A stretch of 64,000 nucleotides of DNA, taken from positions 10,788,001-10,852,000 of the forward strand of contig NC_090947.1 of the NCBI RefSeq assembly GCF_040807025.1. Direction: 5' to 3'. Position 1 is the stretch's first letter. Each line of letters opens with the position of its first letter. The notes below the pieces were generated by a model. That model had not been told where the DNA came from. It was given only the letters and a program-made list of their open reading frames with translations, and ran no database searches. The position numbers and the translations under genes were made by a program. This document shows, piece by piece, positions 39,626-52,300 of the stretch. This DNA is from Struthio camelus. Lineage: Eukaryota > Chordata > Aves > Struthioniformes > Struthionidae.

Positions 39626-39672
39626 AGTCCCTTGTTTAAGAGTCTGAGTCCCTTGTTTAAGAGTCTGAGTCC
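39626..39672 (+). repeat. 21-bp perfect tandem duplication (2.2 copies)
   Basis: The 21-bp unit begins AGTCCCTTGTTTAAGAGTCT and ends with one further G. It occurs at 39626-39646 and 39647-39667 without mismatch, followed by a partial third copy AGTCC. Identity of the copies suggests a recent slippage or duplication event, and the unit may vary in number between individuals. Confidence 0.9.
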
Positions 39673-42600
39673 TATATACTTTCTTTTGGAAACTAGGATT
39701 TGAGTTCCTGTATTACAGTGCCTATTTTGAAAACTTTAACATATGTCCTATAGACTATAAACTTTTTTTTTTTAAATTAGGCTATTTTTTGTCTTTCTTG
39801 CTATACAGAGAAAATCTGACAGTACACAAGTGGAAAGTCATGAAAAGATATGATTCAGCAGGATTAGACTTCCACTGCCTGCAGCATGTAACAGAATGCT
39901 CTCCAGAAAATAACACATTTTAATTCATTCCTATCCTGCAACAGCAATATCTGTTACCTGTTACAGCTATGAAGACCTATTTAGCTGTTTTGTTCCAATA
40001 TACAATGGAACTTGCACTCTGTAAGAACATTAGCAAGAGCAAATTTTCAATGTTATTCACAACGGTATACAGTTTTCAATTTACCACTTCCTTTTTTTCA
40101 TAGAAAGTAATATCAGTTTGAGAGTCAAACTCAACACACTCAGTGCACATTCAGACTTAAAACAGCTCAAAGAGCTGAGCCTCTATTGCAATGTCAGGAT
40201 CAGGGTCTTTGAAAACGTCTGACACTCTGGTATAAAGATCTACAAGTGATTTATTTTCTGCTTCCTTTCCCAGAAGATGCTGTGAAATTCAGCGTTTCAG
40301 TTTGTTGCAGCCAATTATAAAAGGTATATTCCAATGCTTCATAGAAGTCCAACTAGGAAGATTTGATCTGAAGGTACTCGTTCAGTTACAGTTATGATTT
40401 GTTTGCCTCATTAGGGATCAACCCTATGAAGTGAATTTGGCCTTCATTTAACAAAGCAAATGCTTAACTTCAGCACACATACTGTCTCACCATAGCCTAC
40501 TTAAAGCAAAGTATGCATTTAAGCAGGTAACTAGATGTGGCCTTTGTGTCCAGACAGGATGCTAAGTACGTTAGAAAAAAATAGCTCTTTATAATTATCC
40601 TCTTCTGCAATATGAAGTCTCAAACCCTATTTATCATGACCTGTAGATGTCACTCTGAAAAAGTCCTTTCACAAGATCAATTATTAGATATAATCTGAAA
40701 TCTACAGAACATCATCTATCAATTGGCAAACCCATCCTAGTATAGCATCAATTGTGTGGTAGCTTGTATACTCTTTCTGAAGAAATTCCGTAGAGTACAG
40801 AGGTCCACTCTTGCCTGGGAGAACAAAAACTGGGAAGAATTACAAATCCAAATTGCTTTTCAGTGCTCTCTTCCCAGGGACAGCACTGCTCTTCTCTCAA
40901 AGTGACTTTTTGTCCACATTTACTTGGTGTCACTCTCACTTGCATTGGTGGAAATCATCATTAAGAATATTGGAATGGAATTCGGCATTATGAACAATGG
41001 GATGGAAAATACAAAAACCTACTTAAACAAATGACAATAACCATATTACATTAAAATCTCCTAAAAACAGAGCGTTTCCTATTTAAGATCATTGACCTGC
41101 ATTAAGGACCAGACGTTTAAATGCCCACTAAAAATATAATCCTTTTGGACAATTTCTAGGGGAATAAAAACCAGAAGAGGGGAAGTGTAGAAAACACAGT
41201 AGTTAAAACACAAGAACATAGATGTTTCACAACTAAGAAGCATAAAACATTAATCTAAGTCAAGCTACTACAGTAGACTGCAGCAGTATCATGCAAGTGT
41301 TTGAAGCACACCAGAAAACCCCGAATGAGAAGAGGCATATGAATAAAATATGACTTAATAAAATAATGCATGTTAAAATGACAGGATTTTAACTGTGTGT
41401 GACTTCCGTCCTGTGAATACAAAGCAGGAAGCACCTTGAGCATTTGGGGCCCTGATGACAAAAATTACAAATTCAGTCATTGATTTGCTTTATGAAGATT
41501 ATGCTGGACACAGTATTTGGAAAAAAATATTTATCTAGATGTGGTCTTAAAAAATCAGGACTAGCAGCTTAAAAACAGCTGAAGTGATAGCATCAAGCCA
41601 TTTCCTTTGGATTACTTTATGCTCCAAATTACCATGGACTCAATTAAGGCACACTGCAATAGCACTGTCAGGACTTCACAAAGAAAACACAACAGAAATG
41701 TGGGCAAGAAGAACGGCAATAAACATGAAAGTGCATACGCGGATTTCAAACTAGCACTGTTCAGGACTCTAAAGGGGGAACACAGAGAGCTACCTTGAGA
41801 AAGGGATGCATATCTGAAGAAAGGCTCCAAAATAGTCCCCCAAATCATTCAGGAAGAAGGCAAGAATAGTAAAACAATTACATATGGTGCTACCCACAAA
41901 GAAAACAGGAAATACAGTGCAGTACGGAAAAATATAGAAGACTACTAAAACAAGCAGCCTATTGTGAATGCAAACAAGAATTTAAAAGAGATCAGAAAGG
42001 GATTCCAAACTCCCCACAAAAGCTCTTGCAAACCACAAAGTCCAACAAATCAGCTAAGGAGAAACCAAGCAACACTACAGACCTAATTAAACCCTCTTTA
42101 CTCTGTAGCTCATGCTGCACTCAAACGGTATAGGGAGGGTTCTTTATTAAACAGATGTCTAGTGAAAGTTCAATAAAAATTTTAGCACTAAGGGAAGATT
42201 ACGCAATGGGAATGTAACTTGAAGAGGCATTGTCTTAGTAAAGCAGCATAGAAGTTAACGTGAAAACAATTAGGCCTTTTGTGCTCACACAATTGGCTAA
42301 ATTAATGCTTGAGTGAACACAGAAATTTTATGTATCAATTAAATTGTAAATTAATTTACCAAGCCGTGGTAAACCTACCATCTTTCCAAGTAGCTGTACA
42401 AATGTTTCACTACCCTCTCGGACAGAGGACTGCAGCCTTACAGTAAGAGTGAAGTCATGTAGCTTAGTTCTCTCACCACTGGGTTACACCATGCTCTCGG
42501 GGGTAGAGATTCAACTACAGCAGCAGGAATGGTGCCTTTTGGAAGAGCTTCTCAGCAGAAGGCCATACAAAATTCTATGCGTTAATAATGGAAATCCTAA

Positions 42601-44238
42601 TCTATATCAATGAGCAGTGCACACTGCACCCAGAGGATCAGCTATTTCCTATGACTCTTAAGGGTAGAAGCTGTGGTGGCAGCTCTGTAAATACTTGGGA
42701 AAGTGCTAATTCTTTGGGTTTTTAGTAAAAGCAGTCCTGGGGAACAAAAGAAAAGGGGTTTAAAAAAATAGCTGGTTCCACCTGGCATTTATGAAAAAAC
42801 ACCTGCTACCTCAGAGAAAAAGGCTGACTTGATGAGCAATAACGACAAAAAAGAAGGGAACAGGCTAACGGCTAAGGAGGTCCTGCTATAGGGGGGTAGG
42901 CTTGAGACAGAGCTAAAAGACAGTCATCCTACTGGTAATTTAAAAGCAGAACGTGTCTAACTGAGCTCATTATAGATCTTAATAATATGTGTACTTTGAC
43001 CATACAAGAAATGAGAGATTTCAGGTGACTGGCAATCCAAGGCAGACCTCTTCATGATTTAATTTCCACTCAGCTCAAGCCAGCACCATCCAGCTCAGAT
43101 CAGCAGTAATTAGATGTTCACCTGTTTAACGGTCAATGCCTTGCATTACATGAATTACAGACTACACAAACCCATTTTGTGATCGGCTTTTTCTTTGCTT
43201 TATATTGCAGTCTCTCATGCCCTGTTCCCTCCAAAAGTAAAAACAACAAAAACCAAAACAACTCACTATTCATATTCATCAGTTCTCAGTTCATAAAACC
43301 ATGCACACATTTTAAAAACTAACACCTCCAGTAATGATCTTGCTTGGCTGTACTGCATATATGAAGCTTGAAGGTCCTGAATCAGTAATAACGTCAGTGA
43401 ACGCAGAAATTGGTATTCTGACACACCCATGGGCTTTAACAAGGCTACCCACATACTCGCATTGCACTGCAGAGGCTTTAGTATCCATATCTGACAGCTA
43501 GTACTGAACAGCTGTCATGTGGTTCCAAAAAGTTTAGAAAAGAGGGACTAGTCAAGACATTTCCTAGGCATGCGTCAGCTGGTAATTAGCATAAGGCAGA
43601 GAAGCCTGTAGCTGATCTGCTTTAACATAGCTTTACCTGGGCAGCCTCCCCTACGCTTCACCAGTCAGATTGTGAAATCTCTGCAGGCTTAAGAATGTTT
43701 GACTTCCATTCTGATCTTGGAAACTCAAGATTCTTCCCTCAAATACAAATTAGAGTGTCAGTACCGCTTGCTATTTAAGAGGCTACTGTCAAGTGCAAAA
43801 TACAATCTAGTGGAAAAAATTCATTAAAGTCATCACTTGACACATGCTGAATCTCTCATGTCCTGGAGGCAGAGAGATGTACCCTTGCCGAAATGCCATC
43901 TTCTCTACCAGGTGACCCTGCAACAGCAGCAAATCAAGGATGGAAGGCTTCTGTTGCCAAAAGGGCAGATTTGTCCAGGTGGACAATCTCGTCCTGACAG
44001 CCTGGTGTCACTGGGATCTGACCTTGTTTACACATACACTTTGCTATGCTTGTCCTGTCCCTTTCCCTCCCATTTTCTGAACATTACAGTACCAAGCTCA
44101 CTATCAAGAGCCCTGTTCTGTGACCACGAGGGAAGGAGGAAACGGCACACAAGAGAAAACACAGTGTGTCTAATTTTAGCTCTCCTCTATTTCTAATGGA
44201 ATGACTTCAAAGGCAGCAGAAAAACTACACTCAGTCTG

Positions 44239-44295
44239 CTCCCATTAAAGCCAGCAATAATTTTCCTATCAACTTCAGTGGGAGCAAGGCCTAGG
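44239..44295. repeat. Amniote palindromic repeat, best copy in window
   Basis: CTCCCATTAAAGCCAGCAAT, a spacer, then CCTATCAACTTCAGTGGGAG. The ends CTCCCATT and AGTGGGAG are inverted copies with one mismatch. The whole follows the element common in reptile and bird DNA whose core reads ATTGACTTCAATGGGAG. I do not assign a family name. Confidence 0.6.
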
Positions 44296-47200
44296 AAAAG
44301 CATATGTCATTGGATTCGGATAACATACTTATGAGACAGAACTGTGGCAAAGGGAGTGTTTCAAACAGAGCTGTAGTTGTGCACAGTGACTTACTCAACC
44401 TCTACTCTATTTGGCATGGTTGAAAGAAAAATGAAAAGACAGCAAATCAACAGCAGAAAAGAAAGGTGAAAGACAAGGAGGTAAATACCTATGACTTATT
44501 GCAAACTGGGTCATCACTCACTGTACAACTCCATTCGGCTCAGCTGCTTTTCCCTTGGAGAAATGAAAGAACAGCTGTGTAGGTGATGCTTGCTTTTCTG
44601 ACAGCCGTGTACCTCTTCCTGTGCCTATGCATGGTCCAGAGCTTAGAGACCAAGCTGTCACGTCCATGTGAGAGGAAGGGATGAAGCCAGAAGCACTTCC
44701 CCTTGCACAAACTTGTATCTCAGCACATCAAGGTGGGAGCCATCATGTCAGTCCAGCCTATAAAGAATCTCAAAGGCCCTCACCTGCAGCTGATGAAGGT
44801 GAAGCACATGGAACAGAAACCAAGTATAACCAAGCTACACAACTAAGGAGAAACACAAGACTCATTAAGATTTGAAAGAATATCATCACTATTGTGTCAA
44901 TGTGAGTGCTAGTACTAAGCAGCTTTCCAGCTGTAAGAGGAGATCTGAAAGTAATTCAGTAAGTAAGTACAACCCGAAGTGAGGGTAAGGTTAAGCTAGA
45001 ACATGCCTTAACGACTGGATGGAGAAAGCGGAATTGGACCCTCAAATTAATCAGAATAACACTGGGACAGAAGAGAAAGGAATCACAATCAACATGATAA
45101 ACATACTTTGAAATGCAAATACAAGACCAAGATTTGGTACTATCTGACAGGCACTAAGGTGCCTGGGGGAATTCACACGTACAAACTGGGCTTTCATACT
45201 AGGAATGCTGCTACATTGCCACTTTAAAATGAGTACGCACTGCACAGAGAGAACACAAGACACTATGGCTGACTCAAGACCCAAGCCAGTAAGAATACAA
45301 AGACTTGTTAATAAGACAAAAGTACATGATTTAAATAGTGCTTAAGTGGCAACCAATGCCCCTACCATTTTATCAAATCCATCTTCCACTTCTCATTAAT
45401 GCTAATCACTTCACATTCACAATAGCTTCTACAGCTTTGTGACAAAGGCCATCTACTGGTGAATGGGATGTGCAAATTAATAGGGTTTGGGTTAGCCAGA
45501 TTTAGCTAGAGCTTGTCAAAATTTACAGAAACATGCAGGAAAACTGTGCCAAGCAGCTGTTTATTCTTGAGCAATGTCTAGTTAGCAAGCATGACCACAG
45601 TTTTTGATGAACAAGTAAATAACTGAAGCATTCCTGAATTCCCCAAGAACCGAAAGAAATGTGATTTCATCCAGGGATATGGCATCTTTAATCCCTGCCT
45701 CCCCAGTTCAGGCCTACTTATCTTGACACTCAATTGCTCTGTGTAAAATGAATCAGTGGTGTCAGCCTTGCTATTGAAGATAAGGATTTTACCCTGAAAA
45801 AAATCACTCCCAAATCTAGTAGCCCTGTTTTCAAGAGCTATTGGGGCTTGAACAATGAAGTTTGCAGGCTAAAGCAGCAAATATTTTAGTTTGTTATGTA
45901 TGGACATCTACAGGCTGTAAACCATAACTAGAGTCTTACTAGCCCTCCCCGATTTACAACAACAGAAATGGAAGCCAGTCAAGGAGATGGAAGGGAAATA
46001 AAGCAACCCCAAATCTTTACGCGCTGTGATTCCTCTGGAGAGGGCTGAGACAAATCAGCAAGAGCATTAACGTGCAGTGACACAGAGAGCCCCACCTCAT
46101 TCTAGTGTCTCCTGTTCAGCATCTTCAGGGGCAGTAAATCCATTCTTTAATATTACTTAAAACTCTCAGTACTTAATCCTGGGTTACAGTTTTGCTGGCC
46201 TTACTCTGACAACAAGCATAGCAGAAATTCCACACAGTATGGTTTGCATGCTACTTAAGAGTGCCTACTGCTTATTCTTAATTCATGAAGAGGTATCTAA
46301 TAAAACACTTCCCTTAGCTCTTTTTTAAAGTACTGTAACACTTAATATTATGATTTTAATGAAAGATGTTAGAATGATGGCACTAGAAATTGCTTCTCCT
46401 AATTATAGCACAATATTCTCCTCCTCCATCTTAGTCTATGAGTCTTAGGAAGTCTACTTAGATCAGGATTAAACCAATTTAACTGTTTTGTCCTTCTCCT
46501 TTTTGCCATGAGAATTTGGAAGTCTTTACAACCTACAGAAACTTATTCGCTATGAGCTAGGCTGAAGATACCAAATCATTTATTACAGATAATGTAAGCG
46601 GGGGTAGCTATTTTAGGCTGGCTATGCACAAAACAGAAGTTTCTGTTCCACACAAACAAGTGACATGGAGGAAAAAAGTCTGTTTCCACGAGGTAATCCT
46701 AGCCATTGAATCATAATGGTTTGAGAACAAAGAGAATGGTTTAAGAAAAAGAGGTGTTTGTTTACACCTTTTCTTAAAATCAGTTTCTAGAGCCATCCAT
46801 AAAACGATGAGTGATGAGTGTAGCACGGTGAGTGAAAATGCTAACTTCACTTAAGGAAAAGACATTTAAAAAAAAAGTTAAATGAAGACAACTGTCTCTT
46901 TAATTGCAAATAAGGCTCTGATACTGTAAGATGCCAAATGCTCTTTACTGACATGCACTTCAGTCTGAGTAATTCCTAAGATCATCTTCTATAAGACTGA
47001 GAATTTATGGATGGCAGGTGAAAAGAAGCCAGCAAAATTTGCTGTAAACTTTAAATACTCTCTAAGAAGTATATTTGTCCATTCCTCCAGAAGTTAATTT
47101 TAGGAAACTAATATTAGACAGTAAATTATTTTAATTACACTACTTTTATTCACTGTAGAAGCAAACCGTTCTTTCCAGTACAGTACGTTTAGTAATCCAG

Positions 47201-49105
47201 GTGCCTTTCAGATTTATTTATGATACATTAAGGCTGTGGGTAGTTTTGCACCTGATGGCGATTTGTAGTCTCCAGCATAGATTTTTTTTAAGGAATCTTA
47301 GAGGAGAAACAAAACAAAGCAAACTCAACTTTGAGAGATAAGATAGTACATATAAATACTTCTGTATGTAAGTACATAAGTTAGTACATAAAATTTTCTA
47401 AATAATATCTTATTCTTCAACAAAACTGCATTATTATCAACTTGGAGCATGCTCATCTCAAGTCACCATTTTATAGTGAACAAAACCAGGCTGCTATTGA
47501 AAATAATATCAATTCATTTCACTGTTAGCCCTACTGTAGTGTCTGCCCCACCTTCATTTTGAAAAATGGAGCACTCACTACTAAGAGGGTAATCCTTATA
47601 TTGTCATGACAGTCCTTTTTGACATATCCAGTCCAACATAAGTAATTTTAAAAACTAAACATTTTAAGATATTCCAGCATTTCTAGATGGGTACCCGTTG
47701 ATTTAACGTGAAAGCAGACACTCCTGAATATGAAGATGGCTCTTGTTGACAACACACATTCAGAATAGTTTTGTCTTCTTTTGCTGTATAAAAATGACTT
47801 ATTTTAGAAGTGCATCTGCACATAGCACTAGCATTCTGCTTATTCCTCCTGTGACTACATTAAATAAGACTGATGATCGCAGCTTCTTGCAGCACCCCAT
47901 TCAGTGGCAAACTGGACATGCCACCATTTAGAAACGCACTAGCAAACAGCCCACAGAACAACAAATATTTTTTAGTTTGCCTCAAACTTTTCCAAAGTGA
48001 CAATATGCAATTTTAAAAACAGAATTTTCTGTTCTCTCCACTCAGGACAAGGCTCTGTCATCAATGAACTTTGGCCAGAGGCTAAATCACAAATTCTCCA
48101 TTATAAAGTCATGCTGCTGCTAACCTTAAGAGCAAGCATAACCTCACGAGCAAAACACCTTCACTGTTTCACCAACACCTGGCAGAAAAAAATTTGTTGA
48201 AAAGGTTTAAGCAGTCCTGTCATTAAACTACTTCATCATCAAAGGAGCTGAACTATACAACATTTAATTTATACTCTCCAATTGCAGCTCCTGTAAATCA
48301 CATTAATTATACTTATTTTACATTTTCAAAACACTGTACAAATCCTTTCAACATGCTGGGCAAGAAGTTTAGCTTTATGCTAAACAGAGATGGGGACACA
48401 CAACCGTTACCATGAACTCCTGTTGAACTGCACATAATTATCTCAAGCTACTTAGACCGTGGACCTAGCTGTTCCAGAGACAGCAACATCCAATTTTAAT
48501 GATTTGCTTACTTCTCCAACAAACAGAGACAACTTCGTTTAGCTTTACCGTAACACGGTCAGGCCCCCCTTTTAATTCAGATTTTAGATTAATTCTTCTC
48601 CTTAAGCCTCTAAATTTGGAACTGCTGGCATGTTACTGAATTGAAAGGAGTGTTGCTCATATTACTTATCAAAAGTGTCCAAAAAAAATCATGGATCCGT
48701 TTTCTCAGTGCAATGCTAGAAGTTTGGTGCAAGAGAGATTGGAATAAGAACGAACACTGATAATAGCTCTAAGTTTCTTGATCTCAAATACATTCAAAAG
48801 CAAGATTACCTCAAAATGTACAGTTGACACCAGACAATCTAAGAAGTCCATCTACCTCTATTTCATCTCAAATATTATTCAGTTAAATATTGTACAGTCC
48901 CTAAGGAAAAAAGAAATACGAAAATAACTCAGGAGGGCCACCAGCCATGAAAATGCTGTTTATCTCCAAACAGCATCATTTCTTCTCAGATTGTAAGAGG
49001 TTGGCATACTCATAATATTGGCCTGTGCAGAACTGTGCCGTGCAAATGCCTTGGATGAGCGCTAGTACCCATTAAATTTGTATTAGCCTGTTCCAGGGAA
49101 AAGGC

Positions 49106-49111
49106 TTTATT
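49106..49111 (-). terminator. Candidate MAIP1 polyadenylation signal AATAAA
   Basis: On the minus strand the hexamer AATAAA lies about 160 nt past the MAIP1 stop, which would give a short 3' UTR of roughly 190 nt. It is the first well-placed canonical hexamer after the stop. I cannot see cleavage evidence, and longer 3' UTRs using later hexamers are possible. Confidence 0.45.
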
Positions 49112-49272
49112 GCAACACTTCAGCATAGTGTAAATTTCAGAAACAAGTTTGGGAAACAAACATACAAAATCCATCCCTCTTTGGGGTAAGATAGGGGAAA
49201 GAGACCAAAAAAATGCCTGATGTGTTACATCAGAACATTTATAATGGTACATAAAGACATTGCAGAAGACAT

Positions 49273-49351
49273 TTATTCTAATAGCCTTGGATGTTCAATC
49301 CGTGTAATAGTCCAGTCTGGTTTTGCTCCTTCTGTAAATTCTCTCTGAAAC
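49273..49351 (-). CDS. MAIP1: MAIP1 exon 5 (last residues 226-251) and stop
   Basis: The acceptor CTTTTCCAG leaves one base (G) that finishes Glu226. The remaining 25 codons read FQREFTEGAKPDWTITRIEH and then PRLLE, followed by TAA at 49273-49275. The Trp-Thr-Ile-Thr-Arg-Ile-Glu-His ending is typical of the family. The stop overlaps an AATAAA-like hexamer (49272-49277), which is too close to the stop to be the likely polyadenylation signal. Confidence 0.94.
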
Positions 49352-52300
49352 CTGGAAAAGGTAGCACAATAAGTGAAGAGTTATTAAAATTCACTTGATC
49401 CTTAAAGAGTTACTAGCAGCAACAAGAAAACATGAAGAAACATTTCACTTGGTCATTATTCCTGTTACAGCTCATTAAGCTCTGATGCTTACGGCCCAAA
49501 ATAGAAAATTAGAATTACTCCTACCGCAAGAAACAAAGCTCACTGAATTTATCAGGAGTCTTTCCACTGACTTCAAAGTGTTTTGGCTCAGATCCCACAG
49601 ATGGGATCAAGCAGCAAGAGTAAAGATCCTGATATCAACAGAGTACCGACTTTCCATAGCAATAACCATGAATATGCTTTGTGGCAAATCTTCATCCTAA
49701 ATAAAGGGTTTCATTTCAATGAGACAGTAACTGCGTAGTAAAATGAACATGCCAGATGCTAGGCACTCTACCCAAAAAAATGCATTTTCACTGAACTATA
49801 TTTTAAATACTTAGAAGTAATACTTTTTCAGAAATATAACAAAAATCAAGCTAGTACTAAAGTAGTACAAGTAGTACGAAATCTCTCTAAATGTAAGTTC
49901 CACAGGGGCTGACAGGAAAATAAAAACATGAACCCTCTGTTTTCAAAAAAGTCTTCCCCTTTCCTTTTGTAGTCATCAATACCTTCTCCCCTGACCTTGT
50001 CAGTTTTGGCTGGTTGTCACAAAGGTAAGTCTGAATCCAAGCTCGATATCCATGTTCCCAAGTCATCTATAGACTGTGGACAAGAGCAGTGTAACCTCAT
50101 TGCTTTGCTATTACATACCAGTTTACTCTTGGAAACTGCCTTCTCCAAACACCCAAACACTACAGTAACATTTAGTTTCCAAAGTCTCTAGTACCCTCAT
50201 CCATTTGAGTTTAGGTCAGCACTGTAAGTAGCAGAAGGAACACCTACTTGCAAAGATAACTCTCTACGAGGAATTACAAATTCATACTCAATGCCTTAAG
50301 TGGAGGCTCTTGAAATTAATGGGGGCATCAGAAGCCTCCAACTCTAAGGAAGATCCTGAATATGGCTGAGGGATGGCTCCAGGAAAACCCATCCGCGTGA
50401 AAACCATTTGTGTCCTTGGAATGCTTCTTTTATTCTGTGGCTCCAAGTCGTATAGACTCTACAATTTCTCCAGTTCAAATGCGGGTTTAGAAGTCACTGA
50501 CTATATTGTGTTTCTCAGACAAAACCTCTCACTTTTTCCAGCTTCTGAGAATGTTATATTCAGTACATGTTGCCAACTGTGCAGGTATTTTTGCTTTGCT
50601 CTGTCGCAGTAAACGAACACAGATACTATTTATAAGCATTCCAATGAAAATCTATCTACCTGACTAGTTTGTGCTTCAAGGGCTTAGATTACAGTGGCAT
50701 GAACCATCCAAACACCAAGTGACGTTTGCCTTGTTCTGTCTTTTCGCGGAAAGGATTTGGCTAATATTTTCCTCTTTTACAGGCTACTTTCTTGAGCTAA
50801 TTGCAGTATTGACTCTTGTGTGGGAAGTGACAGGTCAACAGAACTGCACTTGACTGCTTAGCTTGACTGCATTGCTGTTAGCCGTACCGCAAAAAACAGG
50901 AACCAAGGACTGATACTGGCCTCTTTCCTGAAAGCTGCAGGAGCAGTATAAGGAAAAAACCAGAAACCCTATTTGGTGCTCCAAGTTTTGTCGTTCCTGA
51001 CAGAGAAAGGGTTCCCATTAATCTCAAACTCAGAAACAAGGTAAAAGCATGATGACTTTAATGGATTTTTTAAAAAATTTGCCCCTAGAATAAAAACTGG
51101 GAAACTGGATGAGAGCTCACTTAGATTAAAGCAAGGTAAATAAAAACACACCACATTCTGCACTGTCCTGCTGAGAACGCTTCCACTTCCCAGATTAGTT
51201 TCCACCGAGCTAGCCCATGTACTTGCCTATATACAGTTTACAGCAAAGAAAAGGACAAGAACACTTACTCATAGTTTGCTGTTAAAAGATGCTTTTTTTC
51301 TTTTGTACTTTCATCTCCAAACATAATCTGGAAAACTTTAGTTTCACCTGGCACCTCATCAGGTAAGTTAGCACCATTCAGATACCAAAAACGCATCAGT
51401 ATACTAACAAATTTTCTTCCTGTTGGAAATAAAACCAAAGTATAAGTTAGATCTCTCGAACAATATATGTCTGTCATTGGTCAGGTATTCCTATTTGCAA
51501 TCTAGCATGTGTTCTACTGAGACCCAGGAAGAGCAACCGACTTTAGCCAAAAGGAATGCATGATAGAATAATGAACAATAAAGCTATTTAAAACTATATT
51601 CATGCTGTTTAGCAAAAATAAAATTACGTTCAGCAAAAAGTTATGTAATTCATCATGAATTTTGCCTGACATGGTATACAGTCAAACTGCATGAAAAGCA
51701 GGTTGCTACAGGTTCCAAAGTCTACAAATGATACCACAAAAGTACATAAAGCTGAGGAGCTGAACCTCAGGATCAAGCATAGAGAGAGGAAAAAAATCCC
51801 AAAACTGTAATCCAAAAACAGGGGAAAAAAACCTCATTGGGCTTGAGAACCTGAAACGCTCACTGGAAGACTCAGGCTTAGACTACGAACTACCTCAACT
51901 GCGTGTGATAGAGGACCAAGCACATAGTGCTAGCAGTTAAACAAATGAAAAACTTATTTGACTTCATCATTAGTTTAAAAATCAAGATGTCCTAGAACAG
52001 AATATTTTCCATGAAAGCAGAGAGGTGAAAACAATAAAACTTGTTTCATTATCCAGCCTTCATTATTCTTCTTGCAAGATGTATTTTCATGGTTCAAGCA
52101 AACAGCTTTCTGTATAGAGTATAATTGTTTTTCTATAATTAAAATAATTTTTAAAATTAAATACAAATATATTAAAATAGTAAAGAAATAAAGAATAATT
52201 GTTTTTGAATGGTTTGAGATGAGTAAGGACAAATAACGTAAATATATGAAATTAGAAAAGAAGAGGAATGAGCAAAACTTAAACAGAATGCAAAATACTA

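Larger units (their letters stand above)
36736..49105. other. No gene seen between the low-complexity pair and the MAIP1 3' end
   Basis: The longest frames are 121 codons (37952-38317, plus), 119 (43837-44196, plus) and 116 (38536-38886, minus). None resembles a known protein and none has flanking splice sites with a partner exon that I could find. The region contains the 21-bp tandem duplication and two palindromic-repeat fragments. Confidence 0.65.

Noticed and set aside
1-49105. SPATS2L coding exons expected near MAIP1
   Set aside because: None of the minus- or plus-strand frames resembles SPATS2L, so the gene presumably starts beyond the left edge.
49272-49277. AATAAA overlapping the MAIP1 stop codon as polyadenylation signal
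   Set aside because: It would leave almost no 3' UTR. The hexamer at 49106-49111 is a better candidate.
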